Below, in pieces: positions 1 through 4,872 of a DNA stretch of 7,414 bases. Under the pieces are notes generated by a model that ran no database searches, was not told the origin of the DNA, and saw only the letters and a program-made list of their open reading frames with translations. Position 1 is the first letter of the stretch. Every line of letters begins with the position of its first letter. A program made the translations under genes and the position numbers. Source of the stretch: JBAXAM01 sp964565935 (GTDB taxonomy: Bacteria > Pseudomonadota > Gammaproteobacteria > UBA9339); assembly GCA_964565935.1 (NCBI GenBank), contig CAZMGW010000059.1, forward strand, positions 1 through 7,414, written 5' to 3'.

Positions 1-12
1 TAAAGCTTGCGC

Positions 13-828
13 CTACCCTTTAAATTTAGTCAACACTGCCAACGCTACAATAAGCTTATTCAGAAAACCAGGAACGTAAACAATTTTATTTTTAGCCAGT
101 GCTTTTAGTGATTTGGCAACCACGGTTTCTGGCAGCATTGGTTTAATAAATCCACGGGATCTATAAGCGTGCTCCCTTTCCAATCCGATTTGCGTATGAA
201 AATCAGTAACCGTCAATCCGGGGCACAAAGCTTGTACCCGCACCCCAGTGCCACGCAACTCTCTGGCGAGGGTTCGCGTGAACATATTAATAAACGCTTT
301 AGTGGCGGTGTACATCACGTGCTGGCGATAGGGGAAAAACGCTAAAATTGAAGATACGTTGATAATGCTTCCAGATTTGTTGGCCAACATGGTGGGTAGT
401 GCCGCATGGGTAAGTTTTATTACCGCTTCAGTGTGTGTTTTGAGCATGTTTTCCCAAAACGCGATATCGCCCTCATGGAAGATGCTTCTGCTGCCAAAAC
501 CTGCGTTGTTTACGAGCAAATTCAGGTTTTTTTGTGATTTTATTTTTTGAACGAGGAGGGCGAGATCATCATCGTTGGTTAACTCGGCGATCATTACTTC
601 AACGTTGATTTTGTAATTGGTTTGCAGTTCTTGAGCGAGTGCTTTGATTTTGTCTTCACGCCTGCCGGTAATGATCAGGTCATAATTTCGGCTGGCTAAG
701 ATTCTAGCAAAAGCCGCTCCAATCCCGCTGGTTGCGCCGGTNNNNNNNNNNNNNNNNNNNNNNNNNNNNNNNNNNNNNNNNNNNGCGCCGGTGATTAGAG
801 CGGTTTTTTGGTGTGTGTACACGGACAT
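13..828 (-). CDS. Short-chain dehydrogenase/reductase (SDR family), interrupted by an assembly gap
   Basis: This is a classical SDR oxidoreductase, expected to be a cytosolic NAD(P)(H)-dependent enzyme acting on a carbonyl/hydroxyl substrate that cannot be named from sequence. As given it is 271 codons with 15 unknown residues. Collapsing the gap gives 254 residues, the usual SDR length. Numbered on the collapsed protein, the coenzyme loop TGATSGIG is at 13-20, NNAG at 90-93, the catalytic serine in VSS at 142-143, the active site YTATK at 156-160, and PG at 186-187. A complete Asn-Ser-Tyr-Lys tetrad is plausible. The ATG lies 13 residues before the glycine motif, which fits the family. No Shine-Dalgarno precedes it, but TAAAAT (835-840, minus strand) ends 6 bases before the ATG, so a leaderless transcript is possible though its -35 is poor. 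It lies downstream of the two leader-peptide genes on the same strand, 97 bases away, with no evidence of a shared function. The family call is firm; the substrate is unknown. Confidence 0.93.
   Translation of the reverse strand: MSVYTHQKTALITGXXXXXXXXXXXXXXXTGATSGIGAAFARILASRNYDLIITGRREDKIKALAQELQTNYKINVEVMIAELTNDDDLALLVQKIKSQKNLNLLVNNAGFGSRSIFHEGDIAFWENMLKTHTEAVIKLTHAALPTMLANKSGSIINVSSILAFFPYRQHVMYTATKAFINMFTRTLARELRGTGVRVQALCPGLTVTDFHTQIGLEREHAYRSRGFIKPMLPETVVAKSLKALAKNKIVYVPGFLNKLIVALAVLTKFKG
742..784. other. Assembly gap of 43 Ns, probably spurious
   Basis: A run of 43 Ns lies inside the SDR gene. The 8 bases just left of it (734-741) and just right of it (785-792) are the same, GCGCCGGT. 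Removing the Ns and one copy deletes 51 bases, exactly 17 codons, and joins the two halves into an intact TGxxxGxG coenzyme motif. The likely explanation is two contig ends that overlap by 8 bases and were scaffolded with an estimated gap. Confidence 0.85.
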
Positions 829-925
829 GGACTGATTTTACTGGATTTGTATTAAAAAATCATTATTACAAAACCCATCTCAGAAACCGTTTCAAAATGG
901 AGAGGTCCGGTAGGAACAGTGTTTA

Positions 926-1162
926 TTATTTGCCCTCTTTTTTGCCTTCTTCCCTGCCTTTCATAAACTCATCTTTAATCTCCCGACCTGCTGCACCAGC
1001 TTCTCTGGCGACTTGATCGGCAGTTTTATTGACCTGTGCCGCTGCTTTGCCCACTTCACGTGCTGCATCTTTGACTGCATCTGTAAACCCACGAAGCATA
1101 CCTCCTACAACCAAATTTACTTCTTCTTTCGATAGCGTAACAACTGAATTTTTATTAATCAT
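926..1162 (-). CDS. Double-glycine leader peptide A (bacteriocin/microcin-like precursor)
   Basis: This 78-residue precursor has a 21-residue leader containing LSKEEVNLVVGG. That matches the class II bacteriocin double-glycine consensus (LSxxELxxIxGG) cut by C39-peptidase ABC exporters. Cleavage after GG would release 57 residues that are rich in Ala and charged residues (about 13 Lys/Arg against 11 Asp/Glu), lack Cys, and look like a long amphipathic helix with a very hydrophilic tail (GREEGKKEGK). The start is supported by GAGGG (1170-1174) 7 bases upstream. It aligns without gaps over the leader to the next upstream gene, sharing NSVV, LS and GG. The mature parts share KDAA and GRE-x4-FMK. 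It probably has its own promoter at 1215-1225. The mature part is unlike compact membrane-active bacteriocins, so a signalling or structural secreted peptide is an alternative. No exporter or immunity gene is visible here. The leader call is good; the activity is inferred. Confidence 0.82.
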   Translation of the reverse strand: MINKNSVVTLSKEEVNLVVGGMLRGFTDAVKDAAREVGKAAAQVNKTADQVAREAGAAGREIKDEFMKGREEGKKEGK

Positions 1163-1214
1163 TTTAGTACCCTCAAAAATTTAAGTTAATCAGCTAAGTC
1201 TCTAAAAAACACTT

Positions 1215-1225
1215 ATTATATAGCA
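1215..1225 (-). promoter_or_regulatory. Putative extended -10 promoter for leader peptide A
   Basis: Read on the minus strand, the sequence is TGCTATATAAT. It contains a perfect TATAAT (1215-1220) and a TG just upstream that fits an extended -10 for the overlapping TATATA. The -35 is weak. Transcription would start near 1208, leaving a leader of about 45 bases before the ATG at 1162. This suggests gene A can be transcribed separately from gene B. Confidence 0.45.
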
Positions 1226-1271
1226 TGTATGATGATGTTGTGCCACTAATTTTCGCAAGTGTTTGTGTTTA

Positions 1272-1511
1272 TTATGGGTTTTTGTTATTTTTCAGAGCAT
1301 CTTGTAAACTTTTCATAAAATTATCCGCCATCTCTCGCCCTACTTTTATGATTGCTTCATTGATTCCTTGGCTAATTGCTCTTCCTGTTCGGATGGCAGC
1401 ATCTTTTGCTATATTTACCAAACTATCACACAGCCCATCAAACAAATCACCGCCAGAAACCAAAGCTATCTCTTGGTTTGACAACTCAACAACTGAATTT
1501 TTTTTGTTCAT
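1272..1511 (-). CDS. Double-glycine leader peptide B (bacteriocin/microcin-like precursor)
   Basis: This 79-residue precursor is paralogous to the peptide encoded just downstream. Its 21-residue leader contains LSNQEIALVSGG, again the double-glycine processing consensus, and cleavage would release 58 residues. The mature part begins with a hydrophobic stretch (DLFDGLCDSLVNIAKDAA), has one Cys at mature position 7, a GRxxxxG at 22-28, and ends in a polar KNNKNP tail. Net charge is about zero, so it is more hydrophobic than peptide A, and two unequal partners as in two-peptide bacteriocins are conceivable. A strong GGAGG (1519-1523) lies 7 bases before the ATG, and 109 bases separate its stop from the start of gene A. 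The upstream region is shared with the divergent secreted-protein gene. No transporter, peptidase or immunity gene is recognisable nearby, so export would depend on a system encoded elsewhere. Family and leader are well supported; antibacterial activity is inference. Confidence 0.84.
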   Translation of the reverse strand: MNKKNSVVELSNQEIALVSGGDLFDGLCDSLVNIAKDAAIRTGRAISQGINEAIIKVGREMADNFMKSLQDALKNNKNP

Positions 1512-1596
1512 TTTATATCCTCCAGTGAATTTAAATTAAAAAAGTTTTTAAAAGATTGCTTGTCTAACGTAGCACAAAATTAAATTTTAAAAATAC

Positions 1597-1605
1597 TGTT
1601 AAAAT
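1597..1605 (+). promoter_or_regulatory. Putative extended -10 for the secreted protein gene
   Basis: TGTTAAAAT is an extended -10 (TG, one base, TAAAAT at 1600-1605). The predicted start near 1612 gives about 20 bases of leader before the ATG at 1633. No good -35 is seen. The same 9 bases occur upstream of the aldolase gene. Confidence 0.4.
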
Positions 1606-1632
1606 CGCGGGGAATTGTTTATTCTTGTGTTT

Positions 1633-2256
1633 ATGAAGTTGTTTATATCCATAATTTTATTGGTTTTGTGTAGCGCTTCGTTGGCAGACAGTGCGAATAG
1701 TCCAAATCAATGCTCAAAATTCAATAGCATTGCGCTGCAATTGGCATTGGCCCAGACTGGCATGCAATCACCACTTAATCTTGATCAATTGCAGAACGCT
1801 TTGGGGCGGGGGGAGATGAGGCCGGCGACCGTGACTACAACGTACACTTGGACCAATAAAAATCGCATCTTGCTTGTTAAAGCGATCAATGATGATCTTA
1901 CGACTAAATTGCTTACGGGTAACGATGATGGCAGCATGATTTCTAAAAAAATGGAGCGGATTTACGAAAAATTGAAGACCGCAACTTCAGTTTGGATTAT
2001 CAAAGAAATACAAAGTCAACTTGGTTCTGGGCTTGTTACCCGCGATAAATTACAAAATTATAGCTGGCAATGTGGTGTTGGCTCTTTAGAAGTCGCAGCT
2101 GACCAAAATAATAATTTGATCGCTGCAACCATTGGTTACAGAACTCATCAAAACAAGGAGGCGATTGAAACTCAACTTGGTTTCAATCATCCAGCATGGG
2201 ATATTCAAACCGATGTGCTTGGCGAGTCTTATCGTGCTTGGAAGCGGACGTTTTAA
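1633..2256 (+). CDS. Hypothetical secreted/periplasmic protein, possible tandem SmpA/BLIP-like repeats
   Basis: I do not recognise this 207-residue protein by name. It begins with a typical Sec signal peptide: Lys2, a hydrophobic core at 3-13, and a likely signal peptidase I site after Ala18 (SLA/DS). Cys13 is preceded by Leu, so it is not a good lipobox. Two segments share a pattern. In the first, DQLQNALGRG (51-60) is followed by YTW (71-73) and a hydrophobic strand. In the second, KEIQSQLGSG (124-133) is followed by YSW (143-145), Cys147, a strand SLEVAAD and then NNNLIAATIGY. This helix, LGxG, aromatic-strand order resembles SmpA/OmlA or BLIP-like folds, an inference only. Cys27 and Cys147 could pair in the periplasm. 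The reading frame extends to a TTG at 1615 and a GTG at 1627, but ATG 1633 gives the cleanest signal peptide. GGGGAA (1609-1614) is too distant to be a convincing ribosome site. It is divergent from the leader-peptide genes. Confidence 0.72.
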   Translation: MKLFISIILLVLCSASLADSANSPNQCSKFNSIALQLALAQTGMQSPLNLDQLQNALGRGEMRPATVTTTYTWTNKNRILLVKAINDDLTTKLLTGNDDGSMISKKMERIYEKLKTATSVWIIKEIQSQLGSGLVTRDKLQNYSWQCGVGSLEVAADQNNNLIAATIGYRTHQNKEAIETQLGFNHPAWDIQTDVLGESYRAWKRTF

Positions 2257-2270
2257 TAATTTTATTGATC

Positions 2271-2299
2271 TTGTAAGTATAACCAATTTAGGTTATATT
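2271..2299 (+). promoter_or_regulatory. Putative toxin-antitoxin promoter, leaderless
   Basis: TTGTAA (2271-2276) and TATATT (2294-2299) are separated by 17 bases, matching the -35/-10 consensus at 4 and 5 of 6 positions. Transcription would begin at about 2306-2307, at the toxin ATG itself. No Shine-Dalgarno is present upstream of that ATG, so the toxin is probably read from a leaderless mRNA. Confidence 0.55.
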
Positions 2300-2306
2300 T
2301 ATAACC
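2278..2306 (+). promoter_or_regulatory. Probable autoregulatory operator of the toxin-antitoxin operon
   Basis: Three alternating copies of a 7-base half-site are present: TATAACC (2278-2284), its complement GGTTATA (2291-2297), and TATAACC (2300-2306). They form two overlapping perfect inverted repeats with spacers of 6 and 2 bases, whose centres are 11 bases apart, one helical turn. The array covers the putative -10 and ends at the base before the toxin ATG. The XRE antitoxin encoded downstream, alone or with the toxin, is the natural candidate to bind and repress here. Confidence 0.7.
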
Positions 2307-2564
2307 ATGTACAAAGTGCAAATCCATAAACAAGCTAGTAAAAAACTGACTAGTCTTAATGCAAAAGAAAGACTCAGAATTACTGATAAGATTATGGAGC
2401 TTTCTTATGATCCAGATTCAAAAACATTGGATATAAAAAAGCTAGTGGGAGAGGAGTACTGGCGTCTTCGAGTTGGCAAATGGCGAATTGTTTATGATAG
2501 AGATGACACAGTGAGAATTATCAGGATAGAGCGTATTAAATCTAGAGGGGATATATACAAATGA
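2307..2564 (+). CDS. RelE/ParE-family toxin of a type II toxin-antitoxin system
   Basis: This 85-residue basic protein has the RelE/ParE fold pattern. An N-terminal strand (YKVQIHK) is followed by two helices with KKL and RLRITDKIMEL, then the strand core YWRLRVGKWRIVYD (51-64), and finally strand VRIIRIERI and the tail KSRGDIYK. Family members of RelE type cleave ribosome-bound mRNA using basic residues. Here Arg53, Arg55, Arg60, Arg80 and Tyr84 are candidates, and the terminal RGDIY is typical of RelE-like toxins. A ParE-like gyrase target cannot be excluded from sequence. The gene precedes its antitoxin and overlaps it by 4 bases (ATGA), so translation is coupled. This toxin-first order is that of HigBA rather than of classical RelBE. 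The start abuts the operator, with no ribosome site upstream. Confidence 0.93.
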   Translation: MYKVQIHKQASKKLTSLNAKERLRITDKIMELSYDPDSKTLDIKKLVGEEYWRLRVGKWRIVYDRDDTVRIIRIERIKSRGDIYK

Positions 2565-2896
2565 ATACAACACTACAAACAATTAAAAATACAGCTGGGA
2601 ATCCGGAATATGTTTTATTGCCTATAACTGTGTATAAAAACTTAAAGGAAAACATTGACCGGATGGTGATCCAATGCGTTTCACAAAAAGATTACGTTGA
2701 TTTTGACCCGGCTGATTTTATTAAAAACAGAATTGCTTTGGTGCGTATGAGGGCAGGAATAACCCAAGACTCTTTGGCTAAATATCTTAATGTGTCACAA
2801 GCCTACATTAGTAAAATTGAAAATGATGAATACAAAGTAACCAATCAGTTATTTGAAAAAATTGATCGCGCTATTAAAAAAATTGGCCAAGAGTGA
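2561..2896 (+). CDS. XRE-family (helix-turn-helix) antitoxin
   Basis: This 111-residue protein should neutralise the toxin encoded just upstream and bind the operator at 2278-2306. Residues about 54-108 form a Cro/C1-type helix-turn-helix, IALVRMRAGITQDSLAKYLN followed by the recognition helix SQAYISKIEN (79-88). The N-terminal 50 residues contain PEYVLLPITVYKNL, reminiscent of the N-terminal part of many small antitoxins. This segment probably helps contact the toxin, although which part does so is inference. The start codon lies within the ATGA overlap, which would keep the two products in balance. The gene ends 16 bases before the stop of the convergent nitroreductase gene, and I see no clear terminator between them. 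Confidence 0.9.
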   Translation: MNTTLQTIKNTAGNPEYVLLPITVYKNLKENIDRMVIQCVSQKDYVDFDPADFIKNRIALVRMRAGITQDSLAKYLNVSQAYISKIENDEYKVTNQLFEKIDRAIKKIGQE

Positions 2897-2912
2897 AGCT
2901 TTAGATTATGTG

Positions 2913-3659
2913 TTAAGAAATTTTCCCCACCGTTGCCAAATAAACCGCAAACTCGTCTTTGCCATTTACCCCAATAATTTTGTCAACCGTATTTTGTTCA
3001 TATGCAGCAACAGCACAAGTACCGGCGTGAATCGCTTCGGCTGCGAGATAAAGATTTTGACAAACGTGCCCAGCATCAAGCGCAATAAATTTATACGCAT
3101 AGGGGCCAGAACGCCATTCAGAGCGGTAGGGTATGGCTGTCCAGATGAAAACCACAGCAGCATTTTGCATTTGCGGTTGATTGATTTCAAAACAGCTGGT
3201 GGAAATTTTGTCGGTTATACCGGATTCATCAGAAACCAAGCACAATTTGTGTTCAAGAGGTAAATAACGGTAGATTCCCGGTTTTAAGTCTTTAACCCGG
3301 CGAATTACCAAATAAGTTTCAAATGGATGGCGTGCGCTTGCAGAAGGAACCGCACGGTGAGCAAAAATATCTTTATCAGTAACACCTTGGGTGGACCACA
3401 ACAAAAAAGAAAGCTCTTTTAAGGTCAAGGAGCCGTCTGTAAATTTGCGACGCGAGCGGCGATTTTTAATCGCATCAACCAATTTAACATCAAAATTAAA
3501 GTGCTCTGGGGCCACTAAATCAACGAGTTTATCTTCAGGCGAATAAGGTTTTTGTCCTTCAGGCATTGGCACGCCTTTATTGCTATCGGAAGGCCATTTG
3601 CTCCAGCCCTCTTCAAAGTCACATTTCAGAATATCGCGACCAAAATTTTTGTATTTCAT
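2913..3659 (-). CDS. Nitroreductase-family protein, SagB/ThcOx type
   Basis: This is an FMN-dependent oxidoreductase of the nitroreductase superfamily, 248 residues long, closest in pattern to SagB/ThcOx-type dehydrogenases. The features visible are the FMN phosphate-binding RRSRRKF (67-73), LSFLLWSTQGV (83-93), the flavin/active-site stretch RAVPSASARHPFETYLVI (102-119), GIYRY (128-132), the dimer helix FIALDAGHVCQNLYLAAEAI (191-210) and AVYLATVG (238-245). SagB-type enzymes oxidise azolines in thiazole/oxazole-modified peptides, but free-standing homologues are common and of unknown substrate. No YcaO cyclodehydratase is in this window. The bacteriocin-like peptides nearby lack the Cys/Ser/Thr-rich cores such systems modify, so I do not link them. 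The start is supported by GGAGGG (3663-3668), and no membrane segment is seen, so it should be cytosolic. It converges on the toxin-antitoxin operon. Confidence 0.87.
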   Translation of the reverse strand: MKYKNFGRDILKCDFEEGWSKWPSDSNKGVPMPEGQKPYSPEDKLVDLVAPEHFNFDVKLVDAIKNRRSRRKFTDGSLTLKELSFLLWSTQGVTDKDIFAHRAVPSASARHPFETYLVIRRVKDLKPGIYRYLPLEHKLCLVSDESGITDKISTSCFEINQPQMQNAAVVFIWTAIPYRSEWRSGPYAYKFIALDAGHVCQNLYLAAEAIHAGTCAVAAYEQNTVDKIIGVNGKDEFAVYLATVGKIS

Positions 3660-3692
3660 ATACCCTCCGTTATCAAAACTGTGCCTTGATCT

Positions 3693-3710
3693 CGCAGGCT
3701 GAAACCTGCG
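3693..3710. repeat. REP-like palindrome
   Basis: CGCAGG, the 6-base spacer CTGAAA, and CCTGCG form a perfect 6-base stem in the intergenic region upstream of the nitroreductase. It is flanked by CGCTACC on the right. There is no T-run after it, so it is not a convincing terminator. The wording (GTAGCGCAGGTTTCAGCCTGCG when read on the minus strand in pieces) resembles short dispersed palindromes found in many genomes. Only one copy is seen here. Confidence 0.45.
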
Positions 3711-3784
3711 CTACCGACTTAATTAAGTTTGAACTAACAGCTCACAATTGTATCATTTCAATCAACTGACAACATCTACTAAAC

Positions 3785-3803
3785 GTAAATTATTATCATT
3801 ATC
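3785..3803 (-). promoter_or_regulatory. Fur-box-like sequence
   Basis: On the minus strand this reads GATAATGATAATAATTTAC, matching the 19-base Fur consensus at 16 of 19 positions, including two perfect GATAAT hexamers in tandem. It lies about 50 bases before the aldolase -10 and about 125 bases before the nitroreductase ATG, in an AT-rich stretch where chance matches are more likely. Confidence 0.35.
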
Positions 3804-3828
3804 AATTAACTGGTTATTTTTAAATGGT

Positions 3829-3858
3829 TTTACTCGGTTTGACCTTTTATGTTAAAAT
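3829..3858 (+). promoter_or_regulatory. Putative aldolase promoter
   Basis: TTTACT (3829-3834) and TAAAAT (3853-3858) are 18 bases apart, and TG at 3850-3851 makes an extended -10. The predicted start near 3865 gives a leader of about 28 bases before the ATG at 3893. An alternative upstream ATG at 3824 would lie before this promoter, which argues against it as the translation start. Confidence 0.5.
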
Positions 3859-3882
3859 GCCTCATCCAAAATCAAACCTACA

Positions 3883-3887
3883 AGGAG
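3883..3887 (+). promoter_or_regulatory. Ribosome binding site fixing the aldolase start
   Basis: AGGAG is preceded by an A and lies 5 bases before the ATG at 3893. It decides between that ATG and the in-frame ATG 23 codons upstream at 3824, which has no comparable site and would add residues absent from the aldolase family. Confidence 0.8.
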
Positions 3888-3892
3888 TTAAT

Positions 3893-4822
3893 ATGCCTCT
3901 AGTGTCTACCAAAGAAATGTTTCAAAAGGCTTATTCTGGTGGTTATGCAATTGGTGCTTTCAATGTTAACAACATGGAAATCATTCAAGGGATAACCGAA
4001 GCAGGGAAAGAAGAAAACGCCCCATTAATTCTGCAAGTCTCTGCCGGCGCAAGAAAATACGCCAATCACACTTATTTAATGAAACTGGTTGAAGCGGCAA
4101 TAATTGAAACCAATCTACCAATTTGCTTGCATTTAGATCATGGCGATTCATTTGAACTGTGCAAATCTTGTATCGACGGTGGTTTTACTTCGGTCATGAT
4201 TGATGGCTCGCATTTATCGTTCAAAGACAATATCGAGTTGACCCGCAAAGTTGTTGAATATGCGCACCCTCGCAATGTAACTGTTGAAGGTGAGTTGGGA
4301 AAGTTATCGGGTGTTGAAGACGACGTCAAAGTTGCCAGCGAAGACGCGCTTTATACCGATCCTTCGGAAGTCGAAGAATTCGTCACCAAAACCGGAGTAG
4401 ATTCACTCGCAATTGCTATCGGCACAAGTCACGGGGCTTATAAATTTAAAGGCGAACCAAAACTGCGTTTTGATATTTTAGAAGAGGTTAGTCGCAGGTT
4501 GCCAAATTTCCCAATCGTTCTTCATGGTGCATCATCAGTGCTGCCTGAATATGTGGAAATGATAAACCAATTTGGTGGCAAAATGCCTGGAGCAAAAGGC
4601 GTGCCTGAAGATCTTTTAAGAAAAGCCGCTTCGATGGCGGTGTGTAAAATTAATATTGATTCGGATTTGCGCTTGGCTATGACCGCTTTGATCCGAAAAA
4701 GCCTGTTCGAAGACCCAGCAAACTTCGATCCACGCAAGTATCTAGCGCCAGCACGAGATGCGATTAAACAAGTGGTGCGTCACAAGCTGGTTAATGTCTT
4801 GGGGTGCAATGGCAAGGCCTGA
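3893..4822 (+). CDS. fba: Class II (zinc-dependent) fructose-bisphosphate aldolase
   Basis: This cytosolic enzyme reversibly cleaves fructose 1,6-bisphosphate to dihydroxyacetone phosphate and glyceraldehyde 3-phosphate in glycolysis and gluconeogenesis. From the chosen start it is 309 residues, the usual size of this class II subgroup. Landmarks are GAFNVNNME (21-29), LHLDHGDSF (79-87) with catalytic Asp82 and zinc ligand His83, VMIDGSHLSF (101-110), VEGELGKLSG (131-140) with Glu134, AIGTSHGAYKF (175-185) with zinc ligand His180, VLHGASS (209-215) with zinc ligand His211, and the phosphate-binding KINIDSDLR (252-260). All expected catalytic residues are present, so the enzyme should be active. 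Tagatose-bisphosphate or ketose-bisphosphate aldolases are close relatives, but the overall sequence is typical of fructose-bisphosphate aldolase. It stands alone, without other glycolytic genes, and ends at a shared terminator with the convergent permease. Confidence 0.95.
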   Translation: MPLVSTKEMFQKAYSGGYAIGAFNVNNMEIIQGITEAGKEENAPLILQVSAGARKYANHTYLMKLVEAAIIETNLPICLHLDHGDSFELCKSCIDGGFTSVMIDGSHLSFKDNIELTRKVVEYAHPRNVTVEGELGKLSGVEDDVKVASEDALYTDPSEVEEFVTKTGVDSLAIAIGTSHGAYKFKGEPKLRFDILEEVSRRLPNFPIVLHGASSVLPEYVEMINQFGGKMPGAKGVPEDLLRKAASMAVCKINIDSDLRLAMTALIRKSLFEDPANFDPRKYLAPARDAIKQVVRHKLVNVLGCNGKA

Positions 4823-4839
4823 ATGGTTTAGTATGCTCG

Positions 4840-4872
4840 AAAATAAGCTCCCTTGATTGGAGGCTTATTTTT
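4840..4872. terminator. Bidirectional rho-independent terminator
   Basis: AAAATAAGC (4840-4848) pairs with GCTTATTTT (4863-4871), extended by TCC (4849-4851) with GGA (4859-4861) across a single bulged G at 4862. The loop is 7 bases. The T-rich right arm serves the aldolase on the plus strand and the A-rich left arm becomes a T-run for the permease on the minus strand. The permease stop codon (4865-4867) lies inside the stem. Confidence 0.8.

Noticed and set aside
883..893. Palindrome GAAACCGTTTC downstream of leader peptide A
   Set aside because: A one-base loop cannot form a terminator hairpin, and nothing else supports an operator there.
1207..1264. Inverted repeat AAACACTT / AAGTGTTT between the leader-peptide genes
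   Set aside because: The loop is 42 bases and the stem is 8 AT-rich pairs, so it is not a credible terminator.
1225..1539. 104-codon plus-strand open frame
   Set aside because: It is antisense to leader peptide B, which has a strong ribosome site, a family motif and a paralogue.
1615..1632. TTG start for the secreted protein
   Set aside because: It adds six residues before a clean signal peptide, and the upstream G-rich stretch is only two bases from the TTG.
2853..3263. 136-codon plus-strand open frame
   Set aside because: It lies almost entirely antisense to the well-supported nitroreductase and has no recognisable protein features.
2913..3659. SagB-like enzyme as maturase for the double-glycine peptides
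   Set aside because: There is no YcaO partner, the mature peptides lack Cys/Ser/Thr-rich cores, and a toxin-antitoxin operon and another gene lie between them.
3824..3892. In-frame upstream ATG extending the aldolase by 23 residues
   Set aside because: It lies before the likely promoter, lacks a ribosome site, and the extension is not part of the aldolase family. ATG 3893 has AAGGAG.
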